From Macrocybe gigantea (taxonomy: Eukaryota > Basidiomycota > Agaricomycetes > Agaricales > Callistosporiaceae): DNA of 40,024 bases. The notes beneath the pieces are model-generated. The model was given only the letters and a program-made list of their open reading frames with translations. It did no database searches and had not been told where the DNA came from. The position numbers and the translations under genes are program-made. Position 1 is the stretch's first letter. Each line of letters begins with the position of its first letter. Location of the stretch: the NCBI GenBank assembly GCA_011319805.1, contig SJRY01000224.1:1-40024 (forward strand), in the 5' to 3' direction. This document shows, one piece after another, positions 20,651 through 30,142 of the stretch.

Positions 20651-22453
20651 TAGGCTTGCTGGGCAGTGATGATACTGCCATCAGTATTAAAGTATGGTAT
20701 ATCGAGCAGTTTCACATAGGAAATGCTCATAGGAATAGTGAGCTCGATGGTAGATCCCACCAGAGCAAAAAAATGCCAAGGTCCTTTAGGGATGCCACTT
20801 TCATCATCAAACAAGAGAATGAAGAGGCGGAGTGATCCTAGATGGATTTGCATTGGATCCAGGACTTGCCAGCAATCAGCCCTTGATTGAAGGCTGAGAG
20901 AAGAGTTCCAGCAGCAACAGAGACATTGTCTGCAGGGAAAGTGAAGGTCACCCTGACATTACATTGGGATGGGCCATGAGAGGTGGACTTCGCCTTCTTC
21001 TTAGGTGGTCCAGAAGACTCCCTGGTCACTTTCTTTTGCAAGGAGATGATCTTTTCTACAGGGAGGTGTGGGAAGGTCTTTGCCAAGGCTATGATAGCCT
21101 CAGCGGGGATATTGGCCAGTTGGGCCAAGGCTTGCACATAAGAGCACTTGCCAGTAGCAGGGCAAGTGGCCCTATTGACCGGAGGGGGCAGTTCATGACC
21201 AGGGGTTTGGGAACAAGACTGCGGTTGCAGCGGAGGGGGACAATTCAGATTCTGAGGTGGTCTCAGAGGGTGAGCAACCATATTTGATCAGGAGTCTTCT
21301 GGGCATACGGTGCCAAAAGGGGAGGTGTGGGGATCAGCGAACTGAGTCTTTTTTTTTTTTTTTTTTAAATCAACAATTTATAAAGCAGTGCTTGGTGGCA
21401 GTCTGCTTGTAAATACATGAGGGTACCTACAATAAATACAACTAGTCCAACTAAAACCAGACTGAGGAGATATACATGGAGGGCACACTAACCCTATTCT
21501 TTCGTGCCCATGCCTGTGCCACTTAGGCTCACACTCATGCTAACTTGCCTGCTCGGCCTGCATCCCCCAGCTCCTAGGAGCCAGATGTGGTCAATTCCAC
21601 ATAAAGGGTCCAAAAGGGCCCATAACAAACAAGCATCGCAAAGTCTGCGAATCACAATGAAGCTTGGTATTCACTTTCATCAAACACATGACTGGATTGA
21701 TGCTCTAGATCCTCAGTGAACTGAGTTGCCTTTCCATGGAAAGGGAGGTGCATGTTGACAATCTCATGCAGACACCTACCAAGGGGGTGCTGAGGTCCAT
21801 CTAGCATAGAGATGGAGAACATGTTAACATCACCAGCACTGCTGACCAAAGTTGCAATGCCCTTGGCAATGGCATATTGATATCCACCAGGATGGAGACA
21901 GAGAATGAGCCAACTTTCAGGATCCAATCCTTAAAGGTAGTGAGAGATTCAGCAGCAGCCTTAGCTTCACCATGAAGGAACCGGTCGCCTTCAGGAAAGA
22001 CTGCAATGCTGATGCGGTTGTCATTGTATGCTGCCTCAGTAGACAGAATCGACAGGGAGGGGGGAGCAGAGGGACCAGTAGGCCTGCTAGCATTGGAAGC
22101 ATTGGTGTCATTAGTATCCATGAGACTGTCGCTACCTTGGAACAGAAGGCTCTCATTCCTCAGAGGGAGAGGCAGAGCAGGAGAACAGGACAGGCCAGTA
22201 GAGGGCCATCCAGGGTGTGGATTGAGCAGTGCAGGACTGCCGCTACTGACAATATTAAGCAGATCATTGCTTATAGAAAAACTCTAATAAGTCGGGCAAT
22301 TTTCAGCTGATTTTCATGATTTCAGAAATGGGGAGTGCTCAAGGATAGTAGAATCCGGATATGCAATCTGATCAACGATCAGCCCAACTGTTGATGAATG
22401 CACTGTGCGAGGGTTATTTATAGATGTTTACAAGTGGGCATTGCAGAAAGAGG
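20651..22453 (-). pseudogene. LINE copy 1: 5' UTR and ORF1 (gag-like), broken
   Basis: Minus-strand LINE running from its 5' end (~22453) through the 5' UTR into ORF1. Recognisable segments are the conserved block YNDN...FPEGDRFLHGEAKA (~22030-21930), a proline-rich stretch, and the region HLPVEKIISLQKK...GPPKKKAKS (~21090-20990). The 3' part of ORF1 with the zinc knuckles lies beyond the junction with the A3 LTR at 20650. ORF1 is frameshifted and also interrupted by a small LINE insertion (21348-21713). In relatives ORF1 binds the element RNA. Confidence 0.78.
21348..21713 (-). mobile_element. LINE 3' end insertion (366 bp) with poly(A) and 13-bp TSD
   Basis: A 5'-truncated LINE consisting of the 3' UTR and an 18-nt A tail (T run at 21349-21366). 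It is flanked by CAGCGAACTGAGT (21335-21347) and CAGTGAACTGAGT (21714-21726), a 13-bp target duplication with one transition. The LINE at 38181 ends with the same AAATCAACAATTTATA next to an 18-T run, so both are the same family. It was inserted into the ORF1 of LINE copy 1. Confidence 0.88.
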
Positions 22454-22672
22454 TGGTTGGACATCAGATCACTTACCATTGTCACTTTCATTAGATATCC
22501 CACTCCTGGACCTTTCTGATGCATGGCGGACTCTTCCAAAGGACAGCATTATAGAGTTTATCTCTGATATTGCTGGTGATTTTCTCAGTATGGACTCTGT
22601 GCCAATCAAGTCATCCAATGACCTTGAGGGTGTTCTTCAAATACTCTCAAAGGCTATTGATTGAGCTTGGAA
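22452..22672 (+). pseudogene. LINE ORF2 fragment (end of endonuclease and linker)
   Basis: A plus-strand 220-bp piece, open in frame to 22664 (TSDHLPLSLSLDI at its start), aligning without gaps to 33299-33510 of LINE copy 3. It begins exactly where the minus-strand LINE copy 1 has its 5' end and stops where a tRNA-like sequence begins. Confidence 0.8.
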
Positions 22673-23055
22673 TACGGGCCCCAGTAGCCCAGTAGTTTAA
22701 TTGCCACTAAAGACTAGAGAAGTGGCTGTGCAGTCACTAGAAAGATTGTGGGTTTGATTCCCACTCATTCCCTGTACCTTCAAAGTAGGGATAGGCATGT
22801 GACTCATCATCAGTTACTATCATGTGCTCAGTGACTTAGGTTGGTAAAACAACTCTGAGGCAGTACCACAGTCATGTGACCTTCTGTAACTAGGGAGGTA
22901 ACCTGGTCACATGATAGGGATGATCGTGGGAGCCCAAAGTGGCAGGTCAAGCAACCCCTGACAGGCCATGCCTGACATGGTCATGTGATTGATCATGTGA
23001 TCAAGTAGGGAGTGAAAGCATAAGGCACAGTAAGCAAGGGAGAGATGTGAGAACC
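22673..23055 (+). repeat. Probable tRNA-derived SINE
   Basis: The head has an A-box-like TAGCCCAGTAG (22685-22695) and a B-box GGTTTGATTCC (22751-22761), the internal RNA polymerase III promoter of tRNA genes. The ~66-base spacing would fit a tRNA with a long variable arm. The body carries at least five CATGTGA/TCACATG motifs (22796, 22873, 22907, 22982, 22994). The 3' end is not defined, as no tail or flanking repeat was recognised. Confidence 0.5.
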
Positions 23056-23257
23056 ACCCAACCTATGATGCGCACCCTGTGATGGGGTGTTCCAGAGCAT
23101 GTGCACTTCCAAAAGTCTCTTCAGACTGCGAGCTTAGGACAGGACACTCCCCACTGGTTAATCTCGGACCTAGTCTAACCAACTGGATTAGGCAGAGAAT
23201 CTGGTCATTAGTCAGTGTTGGTAGTGTGGACCGGTCCTTGAGTACACTTGGACATCT
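23056..23257. other. Unassigned 200 bp
   Basis: Between the SINE-like sequence and the end of the minus-strand LINE endonuclease homology. Short open frames on both strands carry no recognisable motif, and it does not match other repeats in the window. Confidence 0.5.
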
Positions 23258-23834
23258 CTCCTCGTGTACGCTGTGAGGTATGGACTCTATCCCAGAGTTC
23301 ATAATGACAATTGAAGTCCCCTCCTAAATAAGATAGGTTTGGGAAGTCAGGTCTTTCTGCACAATCATGCAGCAAATGAATAGCACTTCTGTCTATGTCA
23401 GAGTAGGCATTGGCGAGGAATAGAGGCTCTCCAGGGGTGGAAAAGCGGATGATCATCAGGTCACGACTATCCACAAGATCGCGTCGAAGGGAGGGATGCA
23501 ACTGCTATAGGTGGTTGTGAACGTAAGTCATCACATGAGGCGGGTCCTCATATGATGAGCGGTGAACGATGCAAGTCCAGTCAGGGTGACTGGGACCTCC
23601 GATTACTGGCTCGCCGTCAGTGCTATGTGCTGATGGGGCTTGTCTTAGCAGGTTCCAAGCGGGCTCTTGGAAGAATAAAATATCATAGTCCTCTCCAAGA
23701 GTGGAGAGGAGAACGTCCATATGTACATATTTCCTATTTATGTTTTGAGAGAAAATATGAAACGAAGAAATCAAAGAGCGTCCGCCCGACCCAGGGACAA
23801 CAGCTGAGGCTGATCCACTGGAGGTGTCACTCAT
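23258..23834 (-). pseudogene. LINE copy 2: ORF2 endonuclease fragment
   Basis: Starts at ATG 23834 (MSDTSSGSAS), overlapping the ORF1 stop. It is an APE-type endonuclease, with SQNINRKYVHMD near the start, FFQEPAWN, and GGDFNCHYELWD near 23330, the metal-binding GDFN motif that nicks the target. One TAG (23505-23507, CAG in relatives) interrupts an otherwise continuous frame, and homology ends near 23258. The ORF1 tail lies at 23835-23945; the rest of ORF1 lies on the far side of A4, at 30463-32210. Confidence 0.83.
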
Positions 23835-23945
23835 GATGCATCGGCCTCTGCATTACGCTGCGGGGAGGCATTAGAATATTTGGGACTTGACCGTGCTCGA
23901 TCACGTACCAGCTAATAGTGTTGTTTGATCCACTCGGGATCAAAG

Positions 23946-24265
23946 TGTTACAGACGCCGCCCAAAGGACTATTCATTTTCTTATCTTATCTTTCCCACAT
24001 CCCTTATCTCCCCCATCATGCTGCGCAGCGCGCAGCCATCGAGTCATCTCACTTCCCTAGTCATCCTGAGTCATCTCCTTCCAGTCTTACTCATCCGCAG
24101 TCCACAGCATTGCGCAGCCCATGGTCCGTGCTCGAGTACTGTAGTGTATATAAGGACTCCCAGATGTACCAGTAACGCTAGGCTTAATATTCCTTTTGCC
24201 ATCATCTCAAGACCACTCTCGCACTTAGTCTGCCCGAGTCCTTCTGAGATTCGTCTAGCCTAACA
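23946..24265 (+). repeat. 5' LTR of element A4 (320 bp)
   Basis: TGTTACAGAC...GCCTAACA. The core promoter TATATAA is at 24147-24153. The predicted transcript start, ~33 nt downstream of the box start at ~24180, begins AGGCTTAATAT, which is also the self-primer. Confidence 0.95.
24147..24153 (+). promoter_or_regulatory. TATA box of element A4
   Basis: TATATAA in the 5' LTR, conserved in every family A LTR in the window, and ~33 nt upstream of the self-primer sequence. The same box occurs in the 3' LTR. Confidence 0.75.
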
Positions 24266-24267
24266 AG

Positions 24268-24278
24268 ATATTAAGCCT
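24268..24278 (+). promoter_or_regulatory. Self-priming type primer-binding site of element A4
   Basis: ATATTAAGCCT, two bases after the LTR, is the exact reverse complement of AGGCTTAATAT at 24180-24190, the predicted mRNA 5' end. No tRNA 3'-end complement is seen at the LTR edge. The pattern matches the self-primed mechanism known for Tf1 of fission yeast. Confidence 0.8.
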
Positions 24279-24957
24279 CGTCGAGACTCGCTCAGACTCA
24301 CACACACACCACGTCACGCTTTATCAAAGACTTGATCAACATTCGACGACAAGCGGTCGCCGACCCAGCGAGCACTAGCACGAGCGACGAGAGCACTTGG
24401 CTCAGAGAAGTAGACCAGACATTGCAGTCCACGCCATTCGCAGAGACAGTCCACGCCATCCGCAGAGACACTAGCAATCCAAACAAACGAAAGAGAGAGC
24501 GCACGCCTACACCAAGTAGCGACGACGAAGAACAGGCATTTCTGAGAGAGTTTGCCTTCACCACCACAGACGAGCCCGCTGAGATCCTCAGCGAAGGAGC
24601 AGCACAACTCATTGCAGAACTCTTCCTAGAAGGAGAATACGGATAAGCCCAGAAGAGCTGTGGTCAGACCAGAATCTTCTTGCCGAAGAAGAGGACGAAC
24701 CCATCCGCAAGAAAACAAGAGAAGAACGAACACAAGCCCGAGATTTTAGGCGACAACAGATCGAGAACTATAATCGCCGAACACAGGAGGAAGACATACT
24801 GATACAGAGAGGGCACGACGCACAGAGCGTACGACAGAACCAACGAGAACGACACCAGAGTCAAGGACACACAGGAACGAAACCGCCAAACCCTTCAGAG
24901 GACCAATCCGCCGAAGCACTGCATAAGGAGAGAATCGCACCACCGTGGCGAAAGTAA
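24275..24957 (+). CDS. ORF0 of element A4: upstream protein-like frame without ATG
   Basis: A frame open from the end of the primer-binding site to TAA at 24644, continuing one base out of step to TAA at 24955-24957. A1 and A2 have an extra G at this point (GGG for GG), so a single-base deletion or sequencing error splits it. The product would be ~225 residues, hydrophilic, with an acidic serine patch (PTPSSDDEEQAF) and a charged C-terminal half (EEDEPIRKKTREERTQ). There is no ATG in it, so it would need non-AUG initiation, or it may be a leader that only looks coding. It overlaps the gag extension by 13 bases. The function is unknown and I recognise no domain. Confidence 0.5.
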
Positions 24958-26086
24958 GCAACAGCGACTGGGACGAATACTATCGGTGGAGGGAGCGAAA
25001 AGGATTACCAAAGACAACCGGACCGACCGCCGCAGAGTGGGCCGATTTTGAACAAGCTTGTAGAATCGCAGGAGTCGACCTAGACTACTGGAAAGAACAG
25101 AGAGAGGAGCGAAGACAGAAACAGCTCCAAGAACAGCAAGCCCAAGTACAAGCACAGCAGACCCAAGAACAACAGATCCAGGAACAGGAAGACCAAGACC
25201 AAGAGAACGACGAAGAAAACCCCCAAAGGATGACGACAGAATACAAGGGAATCATCGCCGACCCGAAATCCTTTACAGGAGATCGAACATCCTTCGATAT
25301 TTGGTGGAGAAAGATGAAACTCTACATAACCGCACATGGAGACCTCACGGATACACAGAAGATTGGAGCGGTCCTGTCTAGAATGACCGACGGACCCGGA
25401 GCCCATTGGGCATCAAAGAAGATCGACACCACTACAACCAAAGCACATGGGCCGACTTCATAACCGAGATAGAGACACGATTCAGCAATGTCATGTCGCC
25501 ATCACAAGCAGGAAGCAAACTATTCAACATCAGACAGGGAAACCGACCCATCGACGAATTTCTGGATGAATTCGTAGACCTCGCAGGGAAAGCAGGAATG
25601 ACAGGAACAGCCCCTCGTTTCCTACTCGAGAAGAGCTTAAACCGAAGGACAGCAGAAGCCGTACACTCAATCTCCACACTTCCAACAGATGGAGATGAAT
25701 ATATCAAGACAGTTCGAGCGATTGGACGAAACATCGATGAACACAGAAATGTGATGAGAGGAGAATTCACAAGCAATCAGCGCAAGGCCGGAAATCCAAG
25801 CCGAGGAGCAGGACAGGCCATGGAAGTCGACAAAGTACGAAGCAACAACTGCTTCAACTGCAATAAACCAGGACACATCTCACGAAACTGCCCGGAACCA
25901 CGAAAAGGAGCAGCAAATGTCACATGTTTCAACTGTGGCTTAAAGGGACACTATGCACGAAACTGCAAGAAGAAGAAGAAAGGAAAATCCCGGGTCAGAG
26001 AAGTGAAAGAAGAAGAAGGAGAGGACGAAGAAGACAAGGATGAAGAAAGCTCTGACAAAGAGGGTTTTGCCGAAGGGTCCGACTAG
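24945..26086 (+). pseudogene. gag of element A4
   Basis: Structural polyprotein that forms the particle and packages RNA. The frame begins at GTG 24945 in ideal Kozak context (CCACCGTGGC; ATG in A1 and A2); the first true ATG is 25230 (MTTEYKGII). Order: W/Y-rich start, long Q/E-rich coiled-coil-like run (~residues 45-90), capsid-like region (DIWWRKMKLYIT onwards), two CCHC knuckles ([14 protein letters not shown] and [14 protein letters not shown], 25850-25970), then a K-rich and E/D-rich acidic tail. A one-base deletion near 25435 (CC to C relative to A1) shifts the frame; the rest is in the frame open from 25406 to the TAG at 26084. Given the identical LTRs, this may be a sequence error. 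Confidence 0.88.
26062..26068 (+). promoter_or_regulatory. Candidate minus-1 frameshift site of element A4 (GGGTTTT)
   Basis: In the gag frame the codons are gag ggt ttt gcc, so G_GGT_TTT sits in the phase required for simultaneous slippage, 15 nt before the gag TAG. After a minus-1 shift the reading frame is that of protease and RT. It is conserved in A1 and A2. Confidence 0.7.
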
Positions 26087-29000
26087 GAGGTGCTAAATCG
26101 CGACCCATACAACTGAAACAGACTCGCTTCGATACCGGATGTAGATCATCCCATACTCTGAAATACACCATTCCTGCCAAGCGATCTGAAGCACCAAGAA
26201 AAACCATCCAAGGGGACAAACCACCAAAGAGGAAAGAGCTCGCAGTACCAGCGAGGATATGAACACGAAAAGGAATCGCAACGATAACACCAGAAGTCGA
26301 TAGCGGAGCGGATAGGACCTGCATCAACACCGCGATAGTAGCAAAAACAGGACTGAAGACACGACGAATCAAGAAGATTCCCATCATAAATGCAGACGGA
26401 TCACCCAATCGTCAGAAAACAGCAGACCGAGTAGCGGAGGTCCACATCGACATTAAAGGACACAAGGAGCATATGGAAGCCATCGTACTCGATATCGGAA
26501 AAACCGACATGCTACTAGGACATGACTGGCTTGTCTACCACAACCCAACAATCAAATGGAGGACAGGAGAAATTGTCTTCGATAGATGCCCCAAAACGTG
26601 CAAAATAAACCACCAGACGATCAAGATACAGAAGGTGGCTGAACCAGCGAAAACCACAGCCAGCGACAAGACAGGAACCCAGATACCCCCATATCTGATC
26701 AGATTCAAACACCTCTTCAAGGAGAAGAACTTTGATCGCTTACCAGACCACAAAGAATGGGACCATGAAATAAACTTAACGAAGGATGCACCCAAAACGA
26801 TACCGAGCAAGGTCTACCCGATGACACAGAAAGAGCTAGAGGAACTAGATGCCTTCGTCGAAGAAGGATTACGAACAGGAAAAATACGCCCATCGAAATC
26901 ACCTTACGCAGCACCCTGCTTCTTTCGCAATAAGAAGGATGGAAGCAAGCGACTCATCCAAGACTACCGGGAAATAAACAAATATACGGTCAAGGACAAG
27001 TTTCCACTACCACGCATCAGCGAGCTCCTCGACGTACTACAAGGAGCAAAGTACTTTAGCAAGATCGATATTATCTGGGGGTACAATAACGTGCGCATCC
27101 GGAAAGGGGACGAATGGAAGGCAGCCTTCCTAACAGCAAGAGGACTCTTCGAACCGACAGTCATGTATTTTGGGCAGTGCAACGCACCAGGCACTTTTAG
27201 CCGAATGATGGCGAGCCTCTTCCAAGACCAAATACGAAGAAGAGTGTGCATAATCTATATGGATGACATTATAATCATCGGACGAACACGAGAGGAACTC
27301 CAAAAGAACACCATAGAAGTCATGGAAATACTGAACAAGAACGACCTATTCATCAAAGGACCGAAATGCGTCTGGGAATCATCGAAAGTCCCAGTACTAG
27401 GATACATCGTAGGAGAAGGGAAGGTAGAAATGGAACCAGAAAAGATCACAGCCGTACAATCCTGGCCAACCCCAAAGACGAAGAAAGAACTACAAAAGTT
27501 CTTGGGATTCACGAACTTTTACCGACGATTCATCAAGGGATATGCAAAGGTCGCTAAACCCCTGACGGAGTTGACTGGAAACAAAACATTCCAGTGGACA
27601 GACAAGCAACAAGGCGCTTTCAAAGAACTGATCCAACATATAACCTCAGCACCCATTCTAGCACTACCACAGACAGAAGGAAAATTCCGAGTCGAAACGG
27701 ACGCCTCAGGATATGCCATTGGAGCGGTACTATCACAACAGCAGAAAGGACTATGGCATCCGATTGCATTCATTTCGAGATGCATGACCCCAGCAGAGCA
27801 AAACTACGAAATCTACGACAAGGAACTTCTTGCGATAATGGTCGCACTAAAGACATGGAGACAATACCTCCTCGAAGCTCGAGAGAAGTTCGAAATATTG
27901 ACGGATCACAAGAACCTATCATACTTCCGAAGCCGCAGCGACTCAATTCGAGACAGATTGGCTGGTACCTGAAATTACAGGAATACGACTACGAACTACG
28001 ACACGTACCAGGAAAGGCGAATGGAAAAGCGGATGTCCTGTCACGAATGGCAGGATATGAAGAAAACCTAGCAGAGAAGGACGACATACAAATGATCAAA
28101 GAAGCAGCATTCATTCGACATCTGGAAGAGAATAATGAACGAGACTTCGAATTTATGATGTTCGAGGACGAACACCCACAGAAAGAAGAAGCAGAAAATA
28201 ACGAAACAATACAAACAAGAGGAATCACGATGATCGAATCCTCAAGGATAGAACAAATTCGACAATGCGCACGAAGGGAAACGATCGTAACAACAGGACT
28301 GAAGGAAAAACCACACTGGTTCACAGAAGACGACCACATCGTATATGTAGGAGGGAAAATCTATGTTCCTCCAGACAACAAACTGAAGGAAAACATCATG
28401 TTTGAACACCACGACACACCCATCGGAGGACACCCAGGGCAATACCGCATGCACGAGCTCATAAGCCGCACCTATTGGTGGCCATCAATGCTGACAGACA
28501 TCAAGAAGTATGTCAATGGATGCGAAACATGTCAGCGAAACAAAATCATCCGACAAAAGAAACACGCACCCCTGCACCCGCACGAAGTCCCACAACAACC
28601 ATGGGAAGATATCGGAGTAGATCTCATAGGACCGCTACCCAGCTCGAACGGCTTTAACGCCATCGCCGCAGTCACAGACCGCCTGACCAAGATGATCCAC
28701 CTAGTTCCCACAAAGACCGAACTCACAGCAGAGGTCTCGCACGACTATACCGAGACAACGTGTGGCGGCTTCATGGAATTCCACGAAAGATCATCAGTGA
28801 TCGAGGACCCCAGTTCGCAGCACGATTCATGACAGCACTTCTAAAATTACTCGGAACAAAGCAAAACCTATCAACGGCCTATCACCCACAGACAGATGGA
28901 CAGGCGGAGCGATCCCACCAAGAAACGGAAGCCTTCCTCAGAAGCTTCACAAACAACCTACAGGACGATTGGGCAGAATGGATAGCAATTGCAGAGTACC

Positions 29001-29710
29001 AATACAATGACAAAGCACACCAGGGAACGAAGGAGACACCATTCTACCTCAACTATGGAATGCACCCCTGGAAGGGAGAGCCGCAGACGACAGAAGGGAA
29101 TAACCCCGCAGCAAAAGACTTCGTCAAAAGAATGAGCCAAATACGAAAGGAAGCAAATGCCGCGCTGCAATATGCACAAACACGAGCCAAAGACAATTAC
29201 GATGCGAGACGAAAACCTGCCCGTGAATACAAGAAAGGAGATAGAGTATGGCTAGAAGCCACCAATATCACAGTCAATCGACCATCAAAGAAGTTATCGG
29301 CACTCCGATACGGACCGTTCAAGGTGGTTGAAAAGAAAGGAGCCTCGGCATATCGCCTGGAACTCCCAGCATCATGGCAGCTGATACACCCCGTGTTCAA
29401 TGAAACACTGCTCACGCCTTACAAAGGACCCCGTTTCAAGATACAAGAGCGACCATCACCACCACCCCCTGAAATCATAAATGATGAAGAAGAGTACGAG
29501 ATAGAAGAGATCCTAAAAAGGAAGAAACAAGGGAAGGGGACACTATTCCTGGTCAAATGGAAAGGATACGGACACGAAGAGAACACATGGATCAAAGAGA
29601 AGGAGCTGGGGAATGCGCAGCAAGCTCTAGACCACTTCCTAAAGAAGACTGCGAACCAGGATAAAAGGATCACGACAAGAGGGAAGAAGACCAAAAATCG
29701 CACTTCATGA
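26086..29710 (+). pseudogene. pol of element A4 (protease, RT, RNase H, integrase, chromodomain)
   Basis: Aspartic protease with VDSGADRT (~26296-26319); reverse transcriptase from ~26690 with YMDD at 27256-27267; RNase H (VETDASGYAIG ~27690, LTDHKNL ~27900); integrase zinc module (HDTPIGGHPGQ...CETCQ, ~28410-28540) and DDE core (VDLIGPL ~28620, ISDRGPQF ~28796, TDGQAERSHQE ~28897); GPY/F-type module (RYGPFKV ~29310); chromodomain (~29500-29650: YEIEEILKRKK, LFLVKWKGYGHEENTW), which in relatives directs insertion to methylated histone. A TGA at 26260 in the protease N-terminus is shared with A1 and A2. One-base deletions near 27931 (AAA to AA) and 28732 (AA to A) put the domains in three frames. 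The TGA stop at 29708-29710 overlaps the ORF3 start. Confidence 0.93.
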
Positions 29711-30105
29711 CCACCAACGCCCCCATCAGCATCGACAGCAGCGAGGGCAGCCGCGCACCTACCCCCAACCGCCCAAGCGACCTCGAGAATCTGGCAAGGA
29801 TTCTCAATGCTAGCGACTACATGGACCCCCTCGCCATCACACTCGGCGCATATATGCGCTATGTTATGACCGTCCGCACGCACCTCTGGACCGGGAGAAC
29901 CCCTGATGGGACCGGCCCCACTGCAGCTGAACGTATCGCGCTTCGCGAAGCAATGGAAATGCTTCGCACAGAAAACCGGCGGCTTAAACTCCTCGCCACC
30001 ACACTCCACCACATTCGCGCCTATAATGAAGAGCTCATTCATACATGGGCCCCGCGTGCCGCGACCGCCTGGGAGACCAATACTGGGTGGGGACAGCTGG
30101 ACTAA
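29707..30105 (+). CDS. ORF3 of element A4: accessory 132-residue protein after pol
   Basis: An intact frame from ATG 29707, which overlaps the pol stop (ATGA), to TAA at 30103-30105, just before the polypurine tract. The product has a serine/threonine/proline-rich N-terminus, a central block LARILNASDYMDPLAITLGAYM, and a helical, likely coiled-coil segment (TAAERIALREAMEML, RTENRRLKLLATTLHHI). No signal peptide or membrane segment is seen, so it is not an envelope-like gene. The only homologue in the window is the A3 copy at 19895. The overlap suggests termination-reinitiation after pol. I do not recognise the family; function unknown. Confidence 0.72.
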   Translation: MTTNAPISIDSSEGSRAPTPNRPSDLENLARILNASDYMDPLAITLGAYMRYVMTVRTHLWTGRTPDGTGPTAAERIALREAMEMLRTENRRLKLLATTLHHIRAYNEELIHTWAPRAATAWETNTGWGQLD

Positions 30106-30129
30106 GGTTTTTCGCGAGGACGCGAATCT

Positions 30130-30142
30130 AAAGAGAGGGTGA
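30130..30142 (+). promoter_or_regulatory. Polypurine tract of element A4
   Basis: AAAGAGAGGGTGA lies directly before the 3' LTR. The same tract, slightly changed, precedes the A3 LTR, and it is missing from A1 and A2. Confidence 0.7.

Noticed and set aside
22796..23000. CRISPR or tandem repeat from the CATGTGA motifs
   Set aside because: Spacing is irregular, both orientations occur, and the units are too short.
24951..24960. GTAAGC as a 5' splice site fusing ORF0 to gag
   Set aside because: The sequence after it is conserved and protein-like (gag extension), and I saw no convincing branch point and acceptor that would keep frame.
29707..30105. ORF3 as an envelope-like gene
   Set aside because: No signal peptide, membrane segment or cysteine pattern.
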